Origin: CAYSLA01 sp964431685
Lineage (GTDB): Bacteria > Armatimonadota > UBA5829
Reading direction: 5' to 3'
Length of the DNA stretch: 22,333 bases
Assembly (NCBI GenBank): GCA_964431685.1
Contig: CAYSLA010000047.1
Coordinates: 1 to 22,333 of the forward strand
Of the stretch, positions 15,157-22,297 are shown one piece after another. Position 1 is the stretch's first letter. The number at the start of each line of letters is the position of its first letter. Below the pieces are notes generated by a model, which ran no database searches, had not been told where the DNA came from, and saw only the letters and a list, made by a program, of their open reading frames with translations. Made by a program: the position numbers and the translations under genes.

Positions 15157-15933
15157 ATGAAGGCTGAAATAGCAGACTTGGGACCGTTGCGCGTGTGTGT
15201 ACACGCATCCTCCTTGCATCCTGTAGTTGAGGTTTGCGGGTGTGCGGATTGTGACAGTATTGGCGAAGTGATGGGTGTGTTGGATCATTTTGCGGCCGAA
15301 GGAAAGACGTGCGTGTCAATCGACCTGGAAGGGGTCGAGCACATCGACACATCCGCCGTAGAGCGGCTGGCTTGCAGTGCGAACGAGTTCTGCAGGCAAA
15401 ACCGCAGGCTGCGCATCGCAAGGGTGAGCCGCCCTGTTGAGGAACTCCTGCAGAGGCTCTCTCTGAGCGATGCCTTCTGTTGGGAAGAGGACTGTGCTGA
15501 CTGCCGGCCCGATACGTGCGGCACCGCACGGCAGCATTCTGTTGCTGATGTTTTCACGATGCCCTGCGACATGGCGGTGGCGCGGAAGGCCAGGCGGCGA
15601 ATAGCGGATATGGCCAGGCTTGTGGGTTTTGATGATTCCGCCTGCGGCGATATCGCCGTTGCGGTAGGTGAGGCGGTAACCAACGCGGTTAACTATGGTT
15701 CGACGGATGGCGAGGGCGCTGAGTTTACGGTCCGCTGTATTGCCAGCCCTCGCAAAGTGTGCATCACCGTCAGCGACCAGGGCGAGGGCTTCGACCCAGA
15801 CAGTGTGATCTCTTCCGAGACTGATCCGATGCTTGAGCGCGGCAGGGGACTTCGCTGCATAGATGCTCTGATGGATGAAGTCAGTTTTGATTTTGAGTCG
15901 GGAACTACCGTGCGCATGGTCAAGTTCGCTTAG
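15157..15933 (+). CDS. STAS domain fused to an RsbW/SpoIIAB-like HATPase domain, Cys-rich
   Basis: 258 residues. The STAS part (about 10-108) contains VSIDLEGVEHIDTSAVERL, where S66 (or T65) matches the phosphorylated Ser of SpoIIAA-like anti-anti-sigma factors. The HATPase part (130-258) has N-box VGEAVTNAVNYG (170-181), G-box DQGEGFDP (207-214) and GRGLRCI (229-235), as in anti-sigma kinases. Antagonist and kinase are thus joined in one chain. The protein has 16 Cys, including C27/C29/C32 and a linker set C108, C113, C116, C121 (C-x4-C-x2-C-x4-C) that could bind metal or respond to redox state. The ATG at 15157 has only a weak Shine-Dalgarno. The SpoIIE phosphatase follows after 53 bases. 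No sigma factor is visible. Confidence 0.85.
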   Translation: MKAEIADLGPLRVCVHASSLHPVVEVCGCADCDSIGEVMGVLDHFAAEGKTCVSIDLEGVEHIDTSAVERLACSANEFCRQNRRLRIARVSRPVEELLQRLSLSDAFCWEEDCADCRPDTCGTARQHSVADVFTMPCDMAVARKARRRIADMARLVGFDDSACGDIAVAVGEAVTNAVNYGSTDGEGAEFTVRCIASPRKVCITVSDQGEGFDPDSVISSETDPMLERGRGLRCIDALMDEVSFDFESGTTVRMVKFA

Positions 15934-15986
15934 GACGCTGTGACCGATGCACGAGTTCTCGGGCGCAGTATGGGCGGTCATTCGCT

Positions 15987-17174
15987 GTGAAAGGTAGTCG
16001 ATTTGTCGGGTATAGAGTCGTTGAGTTTTCGGAGGACTCGCACGAGGCGCTCCGCGACATATATGAACGACTTGCCCCCGAAGCCCCGTCCATACTGGAC
16101 ACCTGGGTTGACAAGCAATGGAGTGTGTGGCAGCCGCCCGGCCTGACCAAAGAAGAGTTGTGGGAGATCTTCAGCCGCATCCTCAGGACTCTGCTCGAGA
16201 TGCTCTGCAGGAGAGCCAACGAGCACGAGTTTATGGCGATCGAATCCATCGGTGCGGACCTCGCGCGCCGACGCTATCCGTTTGAGGCGCTCATAATAAG
16301 CGTGCATTTTCTCGAGGAAAGCTATCTACCCATTCTGCTCGATTCCGATCGCCGCTGCACACAGGATCGGCTTCTGGCGATGGATGAGTTCCTTCACTAC
16401 GTCCTGGCGTCCATCTCGACAAGTTACTTTGAGGCCTACCGCAAGGAACTGATGGACAGGGCCGAAGTGGGACGCATAGTGCAGGAAGGGCTGCTGGCTG
16501 AGATACCCAAACGCGCAGTCGGTCTCGAAATTGGGCACGTCTATCTTTCGGCCAGGGAGAGAGCCCAGCTCGGAGGGGATTTCCTGGATTTCTTCACGGT
16601 CGGTTCGGACGGGGCCACCTTTGTCATAGGCGACCTGGCGGGTCACGGTCTGGAAGCCGCCGCGGACTCCGTGATGCTCAGATCTCTGTTCAGAGGGTTT
16701 ATGCGCGAGAAGCCTGATATGCAGGACGCCATGGCGAGACTCAACCGCGTGCTGACCTCTGAGCTGAAATCCGGCCTGTTTGCAACTGCCCTTGCGGTAA
16801 CCTACGATCTATCCGGCACGGTCAGCCTTGTGAGCGCCGGCCATCCGTATCCGGTGGTGTGGGACGGTCATTGCCGCATGCTCGAGATAGAGGGCGCGGC
16901 GCTGGCCATCGACAGGTCTTCCAGCTATGCACTTGAGCGGTTTGCGCTGCCTGAAGGGGGAATGCTGGTTGCCTATACGGACGGGCTGACGGAGGCCAAG
17001 GGCATCGCATTGGAGCGGTTTGGCGACAAGAGGATCATCGACGCGATCGAGGAGATGGCGGGCTTGCCCGCGAGACAGGTCGCTGAACACCTGGTAGACA
17101 ATGCACTCCGGCATACGGGAGGACATTTCCAGGACGACGTGGTTGTGCTGGTCATCAAACGGGGTGGTACATAG
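15987..17174 (+). CDS. SpoIIE/RsbU-type PP2C protein phosphatase with helical N-terminal sensor
   Basis: 395 residues. The N-terminal ~165 residues are helical and resemble RsbRD-type sensor domains (for example ESIGADLARRRYPFEALI, 86-103). The PP2C/SpoIIE domain (170-392) has metal-binding GGDFLDFF (196-203, D198), GDLAGHG (215-221, D216), SAGHPYP (283-289), YTDGLTEA (330-337, D332) and QDDVVVLV (382-389). It should dephosphorylate a STAS Ser/Thr, most likely that of the preceding protein, and so switch its kinase domain. The GTG at 15987 is the only plausible start; its ribosome binding site is weak, so translation may depend on the upstream gene. The signal sensed by the N-terminal domain is unknown. 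Confidence 0.9.
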   Translation: MKGSRFVGYRVVEFSEDSHEALRDIYERLAPEAPSILDTWVDKQWSVWQPPGLTKEELWEIFSRILRTLLEMLCRRANEHEFMAIESIGADLARRRYPFEALIISVHFLEESYLPILLDSDRRCTQDRLLAMDEFLHYVLASISTSYFEAYRKELMDRAEVGRIVQEGLLAEIPKRAVGLEIGHVYLSARERAQLGGDFLDFFTVGSDGATFVIGDLAGHGLEAAADSVMLRSLFRGFMREKPDMQDAMARLNRVLTSELKSGLFATALAVTYDLSGTVSLVSAGHPYPVVWDGHCRMLEIEGAALAIDRSSSYALERFALPEGGMLVAYTDGLTEAKGIALERFGDKRIIDAIEEMAGLPARQVAEHLVDNALRHTGGHFQDDVVVLVIKRGGT

Positions 17175-17202
17175 CGCAGATTCTCTCGAATTCGGGCCCA
17201 CT

Positions 17203-17227
17203 GCGAAAATACTTCGTTTTTTTTCGC
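17203..17227 (+). terminator. Weak terminator candidate after the partner-switching operon
   Basis: A short stem GCGAA/TTCGT (17203-17217, loop AATAC) is followed by eight T (17217-17224). The alternative pairing GCGAAAA/TTTTCGC (17203-17227) excludes it. The T-run and the position 30 bases after the stop suggest termination, but the stem is weak. Confidence 0.35.
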
Positions 17228-17258
17228 GTTTCGAGGTAAGAAAGCTTCCATTTATCGG

Positions 17259-17275
17259 TATAATGCCAGTATAAT
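17259..17275 (+). promoter_or_regulatory. Two -10 boxes before the AT-hook-like gene
   Basis: Two perfect TATAAT hexamers at 17259-17264 and 17270-17275. No good -35 is visible; TTCCAT at 17247-17252 is the best for the second. The inferred starts lie at about 17271-17283, just before the leader hairpin. Confidence 0.45.
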
Positions 17276-17281
17276 AAGTGG

Positions 17282-17320
17282 CTCTGGCGGAACTCCGCAC
17301 TCCGGAGTTTCGTCCCAGAG
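17282..17320 (+). promoter_or_regulatory. Two-part stem-loop in the leader of the AT-hook-like gene
   Basis: Outer stem CTCTGG (17282-17287) with CCAGAG (17315-17320). Inner perfect stem AACTCCG (17291-17297) with CGGAGTT (17303-17309) around loop CACTC. The asymmetric internal loop is CGG opposite TCGTC. It starts almost exactly at the inferred transcription start and may stabilise or regulate the mRNA. Confidence 0.5.
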
Positions 17321-17352
17321 TGAAGTTAATACAAGGAATGGAGGCGACTACG

Positions 17353-17628
17353 ATGGTTCACGAGTCTGAAGAATCTGTTGTCGCTCCCCATGCCTGCGAC
17401 GAAATAACTGAATACGACAACCGGATAGAGAACGGTATCGAAATCGACCTCGAGGATGAAGAACCGGAAGCGGATGAATCTTCTGTAGTGAGGGAACAGA
17501 TCGAGCAACAGTTCGCCCGGTATGAGCGGAACTACAGAGCTCGCAGGATAAGGGAGTTGACGATGGCTCCTGTTGTCAGGAGAAGAGGGCGGCCCTCAGC
17601 TAAACGCAAGACTGTAGCTGCTGCCTGA
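17353..17628 (+). CDS. Small acidic-basic protein with AT-hook-like motif
   Basis: 91 residues from the ATG at 17353, chosen for GGAGG (17340-17344) eight bases upstream; an ATG at 17338 overlaps that site and is unlikely. Residues 1-45 are very acidic (EIDLEDEEPEADE), the middle is a helical EQIEQQFARYERNYRARRIRE segment, and the C-terminus is basic. RRRGRPSAKRK contains the R-G-R-P core of an AT-hook minor-groove DNA-binding motif. I know no family name. With its own promoter and structured leader it looks like a real, independently expressed gene. A DNA- or RNA-binding role is inference from the motif and charge. Confidence 0.7.
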   Translation: MVHESEESVVAPHACDEITEYDNRIENGIEIDLEDEEPEADESSVVREQIEQQFARYERNYRARRIRELTMAPVVRRRGRPSAKRKTVAAA

Positions 17629-17642
17629 TTAATGCGCTGATG

Positions 17643-17671
17643 TTGAGAATTATGGGCCGGGTGAGTATAAT
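17643..17671 (+). promoter_or_regulatory. Promoter for hydA-hydC
   Basis: A -35 TTGAGA (17643-17648), exact 17-base spacer, and perfect -10 TATAAT (17666-17671). The inferred start is near 17678 and leaves about 75 bases before the hydA ATG. The -10 lies in the centre of a strong inverted repeat. Confidence 0.65.
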
Positions 17672-17688
17672 TCACTTGGCCCATAGTT
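17648..17688. promoter_or_regulatory. Strong dyad over the hydA promoter (operator or hairpin)
   Basis: TATGGGCC (17651-17658) and GGCCCATA (17678-17685) are perfect inverted repeats. Inside, GGGTGAG pairs with TTCACTT through several G-T wobbles around TATAA, and outside AAT/GTT extends the stem to ~18 bp. As DNA it covers spacer, -10 and start point, as an operator would. As RNA it could be a weak terminator for the preceding gene, but no T-run follows. Confidence 0.55.
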
Positions 17689-17754
17689 GCGTTTCGCCGG
17701 TCCTGTCAATCGCGCGGAGCCCGATCAGGGGCGGTAGCGCTTAGGAGTTAGTCT

Positions 17755-19557
17755 ATGCCTGAAAACCAGATCACTCTCACCATCGACGGTCACCAGCTCA
17801 CCGTGCCGGAAGGGACCACTATCATGCAGGCGGCGGAACGGCTGGCCATCCGTATTCCACGGTTGTGCTATCATCCGCGTCTGCACCTTGAGGGTTCTTG
17901 CCGCGTGTGCCTGGTGGAAGTCGACGGGATGCGCAATCCGGTCGCGTCCTGCAGTTACCCGGCCTCTGAGGGAATGGTTGTGCGCACCAACACCCCGGAT
18001 ATCCGCGAACTCCGGCGCACGATAGTCGAACTGCTTCTGGACAATCACCCCGAAGACTGCCAGACCTGTGAGCGAGACGGAAACTGCGAACTGCAATACC
18101 TGGCATATTCAAGCGGCGTGCGGGTGCGGCACTACGAGGGAGAGAAGAAGCACTACGAGTCAGATTTGAGCTCCACGTCGGTTATACGTGAGCCCGACAA
18201 ATGCATCTTGTGTGGACGATGTGTGCGAATGTGCGCCGAGGTGCAGGGCGTTTCGGCCTTGGGCTATATCAACCGCGGCTTCAAGACCGTGGTGGCACCC
18301 GCTTACAACGCGCCGTTTTCTGAGAGCGTGTGCGTGGCGTGCGGGCAGTGCATAAACGTCTGCCCGGTTGCCGCTTTCCTGGAAAAAGACTACACAAGCG
18401 ATGTAATGGAGGCTCTGGCCGACCCTGACAAGCACGTCATTGTGCAGATTGCGCCCAGCGTGCGCGCCTCCATAGGCGAGGGGTTCAATATGGCTTCCGG
18501 AATCCCCATGACCGGCCAGACCGTTGCGGCGCTGCGAAGGTTGGGTTTCGACGAGGTGTTCGACACCCAAATGGGCGCGGACGTGACCATCATGGAGGAG
18601 TCCACTGAGTTTGCCCGGAGGCTGGCGAGTGGCGGACCGCTGCCGCTGATCACGAGTTGCTCATCCGCGTGGATGAAGTTCGCTGAGCATTTCTACCCCG
18701 AGCTGCTTCCGAACATATCGTCGGCGAAGTCGCCAATGAGCATGCTGGGATCACTCATCAAGACATACTACGCTGAGCGAACCGGCATACCCGCCGAGAA
18801 GATATTCAACGTTGCAGGGATGTGCTGCACAGCGAAGAAGTTCGAAGCCGCACGCGAGGAACAGAAGATAGAGGTCGCGAGCGGAGCGATGGTGCCGTCT
18901 ATAGACAGAGTCATTACTACCCGCGAACTGGTGTGGATGATTAAGAACGCATCACTTGATTTTGCAGCCCTCCCTCCTGAGGAATTTGATCCAGTACTGG
19001 GCATATCTACAGGAGCCGGGGCGATATTTGGAGCAACCGGGGGCTTGGCCGAGTCGGTGTACCGGACAGCGTACTGGATGCTCACCGGCGAGACTCTGGC
19101 GGACATCGTGGTCGAAGACGTGCGCAGTGTGGCACAGGGTATAAAGCGCTGGTCGGTGAAGATCGGGGGCCAGATGATACACATGGGGGTCGCGCACGGC
19201 CTTGGCAACGCACATCAGTTGCTTCGGATGGTCACGAGCGGAGAAGAGGAGTTCCATTTTATCGAGATCATGGGCTGTCCGGGTGGATGCATCGGAGGAG
19301 GAGGCCAGCCATACGCGCGGGCAGGCGAGGGTATACCGCTGGATGTGGAGAACCTGCGGAAGCGAGCAGAGGCACTGCGCAAGATAGATGCCTCGAAGAC
19401 CCTGCGGCGCTCCTACGAAAACCCTGACGTAACCCGCGTCTACAAAGAGTACCTCGGCGAACCGCTCAGTGAAAAGGCTCACAAGCTGCTGCACACCTCC
19501 TATGTTCCCAGACTCCCGCGCGGGGTGTGGAATCCGGATGTTATGAGGGCTGACTAG
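17755..19557 (+). CDS. hydA: [FeFe] hydrogenase catalytic subunit (HydA), with altered H-cluster loops
   Basis: 600 residues, as in trimeric NADH-linked hydrogenases. A plant-type [2Fe-2S] domain (C38, C49, C52, C66) leads. A His-Cys [4Fe-4S] site (H98, C102, C105, C111) and two [4Fe-4S] ferredoxin sites (C150/C153/C156/C160; C193/C196/C199/C203) follow, then the H-cluster domain. L1 reads TSCSSAW (300-306) instead of TSCCPxW, and L2 reads GMCCTAKKFE (355-364) instead of MPCxxKxxE. L3 reads EIMGCPGGCIGG (504-515) and is normal, with C508 and C512. The small-subunit-like tail SYENPDVTRVYKEYLGEP (553-570) is present. AGGAG (17743-17747) precedes the ATG. It reduces protons or oxidises H2 with HydB and HydC. 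The maturases HydE, HydF and HydG are not in the window. Confidence 0.92.
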   Translation: MPENQITLTIDGHQLTVPEGTTIMQAAERLAIRIPRLCYHPRLHLEGSCRVCLVEVDGMRNPVASCSYPASEGMVVRTNTPDIRELRRTIVELLLDNHPEDCQTCERDGNCELQYLAYSSGVRVRHYEGEKKHYESDLSSTSVIREPDKCILCGRCVRMCAEVQGVSALGYINRGFKTVVAPAYNAPFSESVCVACGQCINVCPVAAFLEKDYTSDVMEALADPDKHVIVQIAPSVRASIGEGFNMASGIPMTGQTVAALRRLGFDEVFDTQMGADVTIMEESTEFARRLASGGPLPLITSCSSAWMKFAEHFYPELLPNISSAKSPMSMLGSLIKTYYAERTGIPAEKIFNVAGMCCTAKKFEAAREEQKIEVASGAMVPSIDRVITTRELVWMIKNASLDFAALPPEEFDPVLGISTGAGAIFGATGGLAESVYRTAYWMLTGETLADIVVEDVRSVAQGIKRWSVKIGGQMIHMGVAHGLGNAHQLLRMVTSGEEEFHFIEIMGCPGGCIGGGGQPYARAGEGIPLDVENLRKRAEALRKIDASKTLRRSYENPDVTRVYKEYLGEPLSEKAHKLLHTSYVPRLPRGVWNPDVMRAD

Positions 19558-19601
19558 CATTGTGAAAGCGGCATCGTGAAGAAAGGAAAGGAACCACGCT
19601 T

Positions 19602-20093
19602 ATGTCTTGTGCGTGCGATACCAGATTCGATGAACTGACAGACTACATCAAGGAGAATCTGAACTCGGAGCATCCGCAGTCCTCGCTCATTGCAGTTCTG
19701 CACTATGCTCAGGAGTCGTTCGGGTACCTGAACAAGGATATCATGGAGCATATCGCCCAGGTCTCGGAAGTTCCTGCGGCCGAGATATACGGCGTGGCAA
19801 CGTTCTATGGCTATTTTAAGCACACTCCGCAGGGCAAGCATCGCATATCCGTGTGCATGGGCACTGCGTGCTACATTCGCGGTGCGGCAAAGCTGCTGGA
19901 GATGATCGAAGACGACCTCGATGTCAAGGTAGGCGGGACCACAGAGGACATGCAGTTTACGCTAGACGAAACCCGCTGCGTCGGAGCGTGTGGGCTGGCG
20001 CCTGTGCTGACGGTGGACGAGAGAGTCTACGCGCGGGTCGAGCCGGAGCAGATAAAGGAAATACTGGACGAATACCGCGCATCAGCCGAATAG
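19602..20093 (+). CDS. hydC: NuoE-like [2Fe-2S] subunit of [FeFe] hydrogenase (HydC)
   Basis: 163 residues with the NuoE/HydC layout. A helical N-terminal domain (DYIKENL to ATFYGYF, 14-72) is followed by a thioredoxin-like [2Fe-2S] domain with ligands C85 and C90 (VCMGTACYIRG) and C126 and C130 (ETRCVGACGLAP). It passes electrons between the HydB flavin site and HydA. It follows hydA by 44 bases on the same strand, with AAGGAA before the ATG, and is certainly in the same operon. In many genomes the order is hydC-hydB-hydA; here hydB is elsewhere and hydC follows hydA. A CACD near the N-terminus adds two Cys of unknown use. Confidence 0.93.
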   Translation: MSCACDTRFDELTDYIKENLNSEHPQSSLIAVLHYAQESFGYLNKDIMEHIAQVSEVPAAEIYGVATFYGYFKHTPQGKHRISVCMGTACYIRGAAKLLEMIEDDLDVKVGGTTEDMQFTLDETRCVGACGLAPVLTVDERVYARVEPEQIKEILDEYRASAE

Positions 20094-20287
20094 GCCGCCG
20101 GAGACAGCCCGTTACAGGATTTCCGGGCTTAGCCGGGAATTCCGAGGGATCAGAAACGCGTGTGTGGAAGACTTGTGTGCGGATAGACGCCATCGAGTTC
20201 TCGGGAGCAGACACAGACGGAAAGAATCGGCGGCACGTTCACGTACTGCCGGTATTGACCATTTTTCCAAAGGAGGCTACCAGTAAT

Positions 20288-20611
20288 ATGAGCGCAGCTC
20301 AGTCAGTTACATCAGGCACTTTTGAGCAGGAAGTCATCAAGTGCGACATACCGGTTCTTGTCGACTTCTGGGCGGAGTGGTGTGGCCCGTGCAAGGCACT
20401 TGGGCCGACCATAGACGAGATCGCCGGGGATTTTGCGGGCAAGGTCAAGGTTGTCAAACTGGATGTCCAGAACGAACCGACCGTCGCCAGCCAGTTCGGG
20501 ATTGTCAGCATTCCCACGCTGCTTCTGTTCAAGAACGGCCAGATAGTCAATCGCATGGTGGGCCTGCAGCCCAAAGCTAATATCACCCAGCAACTCAACG
20601 CGGCGCTGTAG
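20288..20611 (+). CDS. trxA: Thioredoxin
   Basis: 107 residues with the active site WCGPC (31-35, C32 and C35), the buried Asp in VDFWAEW (25-31) and the cis-Pro P76 in VSIPTLLLF. It is a general cytoplasmic dithiol reductant. I chose the ATG at 20288 because AAAGGAGG ends at 20276, eleven bases upstream, and the protein then has normal thioredoxin length. The in-frame opening further upstream is not supported. The gene follows hydC by 194 bases with no obvious promoter, so co-transcription with hydA-hydC is possible. Thioredoxin could also act on the Cys-rich STAS-HATPase protein, but that is speculation. Confidence 0.95.
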   Translation: MSAAQSVTSGTFEQEVIKCDIPVLVDFWAEWCGPCKALGPTIDEIAGDFAGKVKVVKLDVQNEPTVASQFGIVSIPTLLLFKNGQIVNRMVGLQPKANITQQLNAAL

Positions 20612-20626
20612 AAAGAAACGCTACAG
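20606..20626 (+). other. Hairpin at the trxA stop codon
   Basis: CTGTAG (20606-20611, containing the trxA TAG stop) and CTACAG (20621-20626) form a perfect 6-bp stem with a 9-base loop. No T-run follows. It stands directly before the larger hairpin at 20630-20694. Confidence 0.35.
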
Positions 20627-20629
20627 TAA

Positions 20630-20694
20630 GCGGCGATATTCTCCGAAACTAGAATATGTGGGAATGTCCCAACGATATTCGGAGGTATCGCCGC
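20630..20694 (+). promoter_or_regulatory. Long hairpin masking the ribosome binding site of the downstream gene
   Basis: GCGGCGATA (20630-20638) pairs perfectly with TATCGCCGC (20686-20694), and CTCCGAA (20641-20647) with TTCGGAG (20678-20684). Inside lie GAATAT/ATATTC and GGGA/TCCC around an ATG loop. The 3' arm contains GGAGG (20681-20685), the ribosome binding site for the ATG at 20696, and ends two bases before that ATG. Folding would block translation. It could be a switchable leader, or a terminator-like structure after trxA; the lack of a T-run favours the first. Confidence 0.6.
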
Positions 20695-20695
20695 G

Positions 20696-22297
20696 ATGTC
20701 TTTCGATAAGGCCAAAGCCGATGGCAGCAATGATCAGCGGCTGGCCGTTCTGTTGGCCGGCACCCTGGCCGAGGGAGAATCGGTTCTTGCCGAGGAAACC
20801 GGCGATCAGGGCCAGTCAATCATTCTGACCAATTCCAGGCTGATCGTTGTGAAGATCGGACTTGCGGCCGCCGGCGAGATGAACGCCGAGAAGACCGCTT
20901 CGTTTGACTACGCGTCAGTCACCGGCATAAGGCTGCGCCGGGGACCGATGGGTGCCGTCATCCAGATACTCTCCAAGTCCGCCCCTCCCGCTTCGCCCGG
21001 ACAACCGCCAATGAACCTTGTAGTGTTTAGCGGTGACAAGAGGGTGAAGCAGGCTGAAAGCATCGTAGAACGAATCAGTGAGGCGATGCGGATCGACATC
21101 GAACGCATTCACCCACCGCCTGCAAACGCTCCTGAAGCTCCGGCAACACCGGACTCCAGTGCCGCCAATGATCCCGTATCAGGAGTCCGTCCGCGCAGAG
21201 CAGGCGCGTCGAAATCGGCGCAGACTGATCCTGCGCAGCAGGCTGATGTGACTGAGCCAACCGCACCTGAACCCGAGGCTGAGTCGCCGCAGTCCTCGCC
21301 TGGGTTGGTGAGACGGTCGCTCGCGGATGAGATCTACGCGGACATAACCGGTCGCGTAGAAGAGCCCGCGGCCACTGCCGCACCACAAGAAGCCAGCTCG
21401 CTGTACCCCGTGCCCGATCCCGCTGCAGACGAAAGACCTGCGCTTGCCGAGTCTGTTGCAGATGAGGCCGAACCGGACACGCAACCTGCAGGGTGCGGCT
21501 CTGGCCAGACAGAAGACTCTGAGTCTAGACCAACCACTTCACCGGCGAGTGAACGCTATGATCTCGGCGATTTGAAGAGACTGGACGAAAGACTTGACGG
21601 CGCTGAAGCGGCAGCCAGGGGGGACAGGCCACCCTCAGACACTGAGGACACTTGCGAGCCTGCGCCCCAGTTGGCGACGGAGTTCCGCCCCAATCCCAGA
21701 CTCCCGAAACCGGAGAAACCGGCATCGTCAAGCAAGACCGCTACCCTTGTGCTGATCGGCATTCTTGCCGCAATGGCTCTGGCGGGTGTGGCAGTAATTG
21801 GGCCGATGCGCACCCTGAGCAGTTCACATCAGGCGCCAAGTGCCCAGCGCAAGCCGGCCGTCACCGCCCAGAGCGTCCGTGCGAACCTTGCCGACGCCAT
21901 TGCCTTTCAAGATGCGGCGGAGACCATTGTTGCCGAGAGTAACGCTCTTTCCTCTCAGTTGAATGAAGCACTTGGTTCACGAGACACCGAGGCTATCGGT
22001 AAGATCTTGAGAGCTTACAGTCTGGAAACTGCGATAGAGAGACTGGAGTCTATGGCCCTGGCGGCGGAGATGGTTCCTGCAAGGGACAAACTGACCGCAG
22101 CCCTGGAAGAGAGACAGACAATTGCCTCCATGGCGAAGCAGTATGCGGCCAGCGGCGATTCCACACAGGTTCCGATAATGCAGTCCAGGATTATCGTTTC
22201 CGCCCGTCTAATCGAGGAAGCGCAGACCGATATGTCTACCAGCGTGCAGGCGCTGCGAGACAGACTTGCGGAACTTGACGGCAGCCCACAGGAATAG
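20696..22297 (+). CDS. Membrane-anchored protein with N-terminal PH-like domain and disordered linker
   Basis: 533 residues. Residues 15-135 look like a bacterial PH domain (LAGTLAEGESVLAEE, then IILTNSRLIVVKIG and a strand-rich part ending in the ESIVERISEAM helix). Residues 138-345 are rich in Pro, Ala, Glu and Ser and probably disordered. One hydrophobic span (348-370, TATLVLIGILAAMALAGVAV) is a likely membrane anchor. The C-terminal 150 residues are helical, probably coiled-coil, on the other side of the membrane. I do not know a named family. The start has GGAGG at nine bases, inside a hairpin. The stop TAG takes its G from the first base of a MITE-like element, so the original C-terminus may have differed. 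Confidence 0.75.
   Translation: MSFDKAKADGSNDQRLAVLLAGTLAEGESVLAEETGDQGQSIILTNSRLIVVKIGLAAAGEMNAEKTASFDYASVTGIRLRRGPMGAVIQILSKSAPPASPGQPPMNLVVFSGDKRVKQAESIVERISEAMRIDIERIHPPPANAPEAPATPDSSAANDPVSGVRPRRAGASKSAQTDPAQQADVTEPTAPEPEAESPQSSPGLVRRSLADEIYADITGRVEEPAATAAPQEASSLYPVPDPAADERPALAESVADEAEPDTQPAGCGSGQTEDSESRPTTSPASERYDLGDLKRLDERLDGAEAAARGDRPPSDTEDTCEPAPQLATEFRPNPRLPKPEKPASSSKTATLVLIGILAAMALAGVAVIGPMRTLSSSHQAPSAQRKPAVTAQSVRANLADAIAFQDAAETIVAESNALSSQLNEALGSRDTEAIGKILRAYSLETAIERLESMALAAEMVPARDKLTAALEERQTIASMAKQYAASGDSTQVPIMQSRIIVSARLIEEAQTDMSTSVQALRDRLAELDGSPQE

Noticed and set aside
19853..20287. Upstream extension of the thioredoxin frame
   Set aside because: The extension overlaps hydC in another frame. 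The proper thioredoxin start at 20288 has AAAGGAGG.
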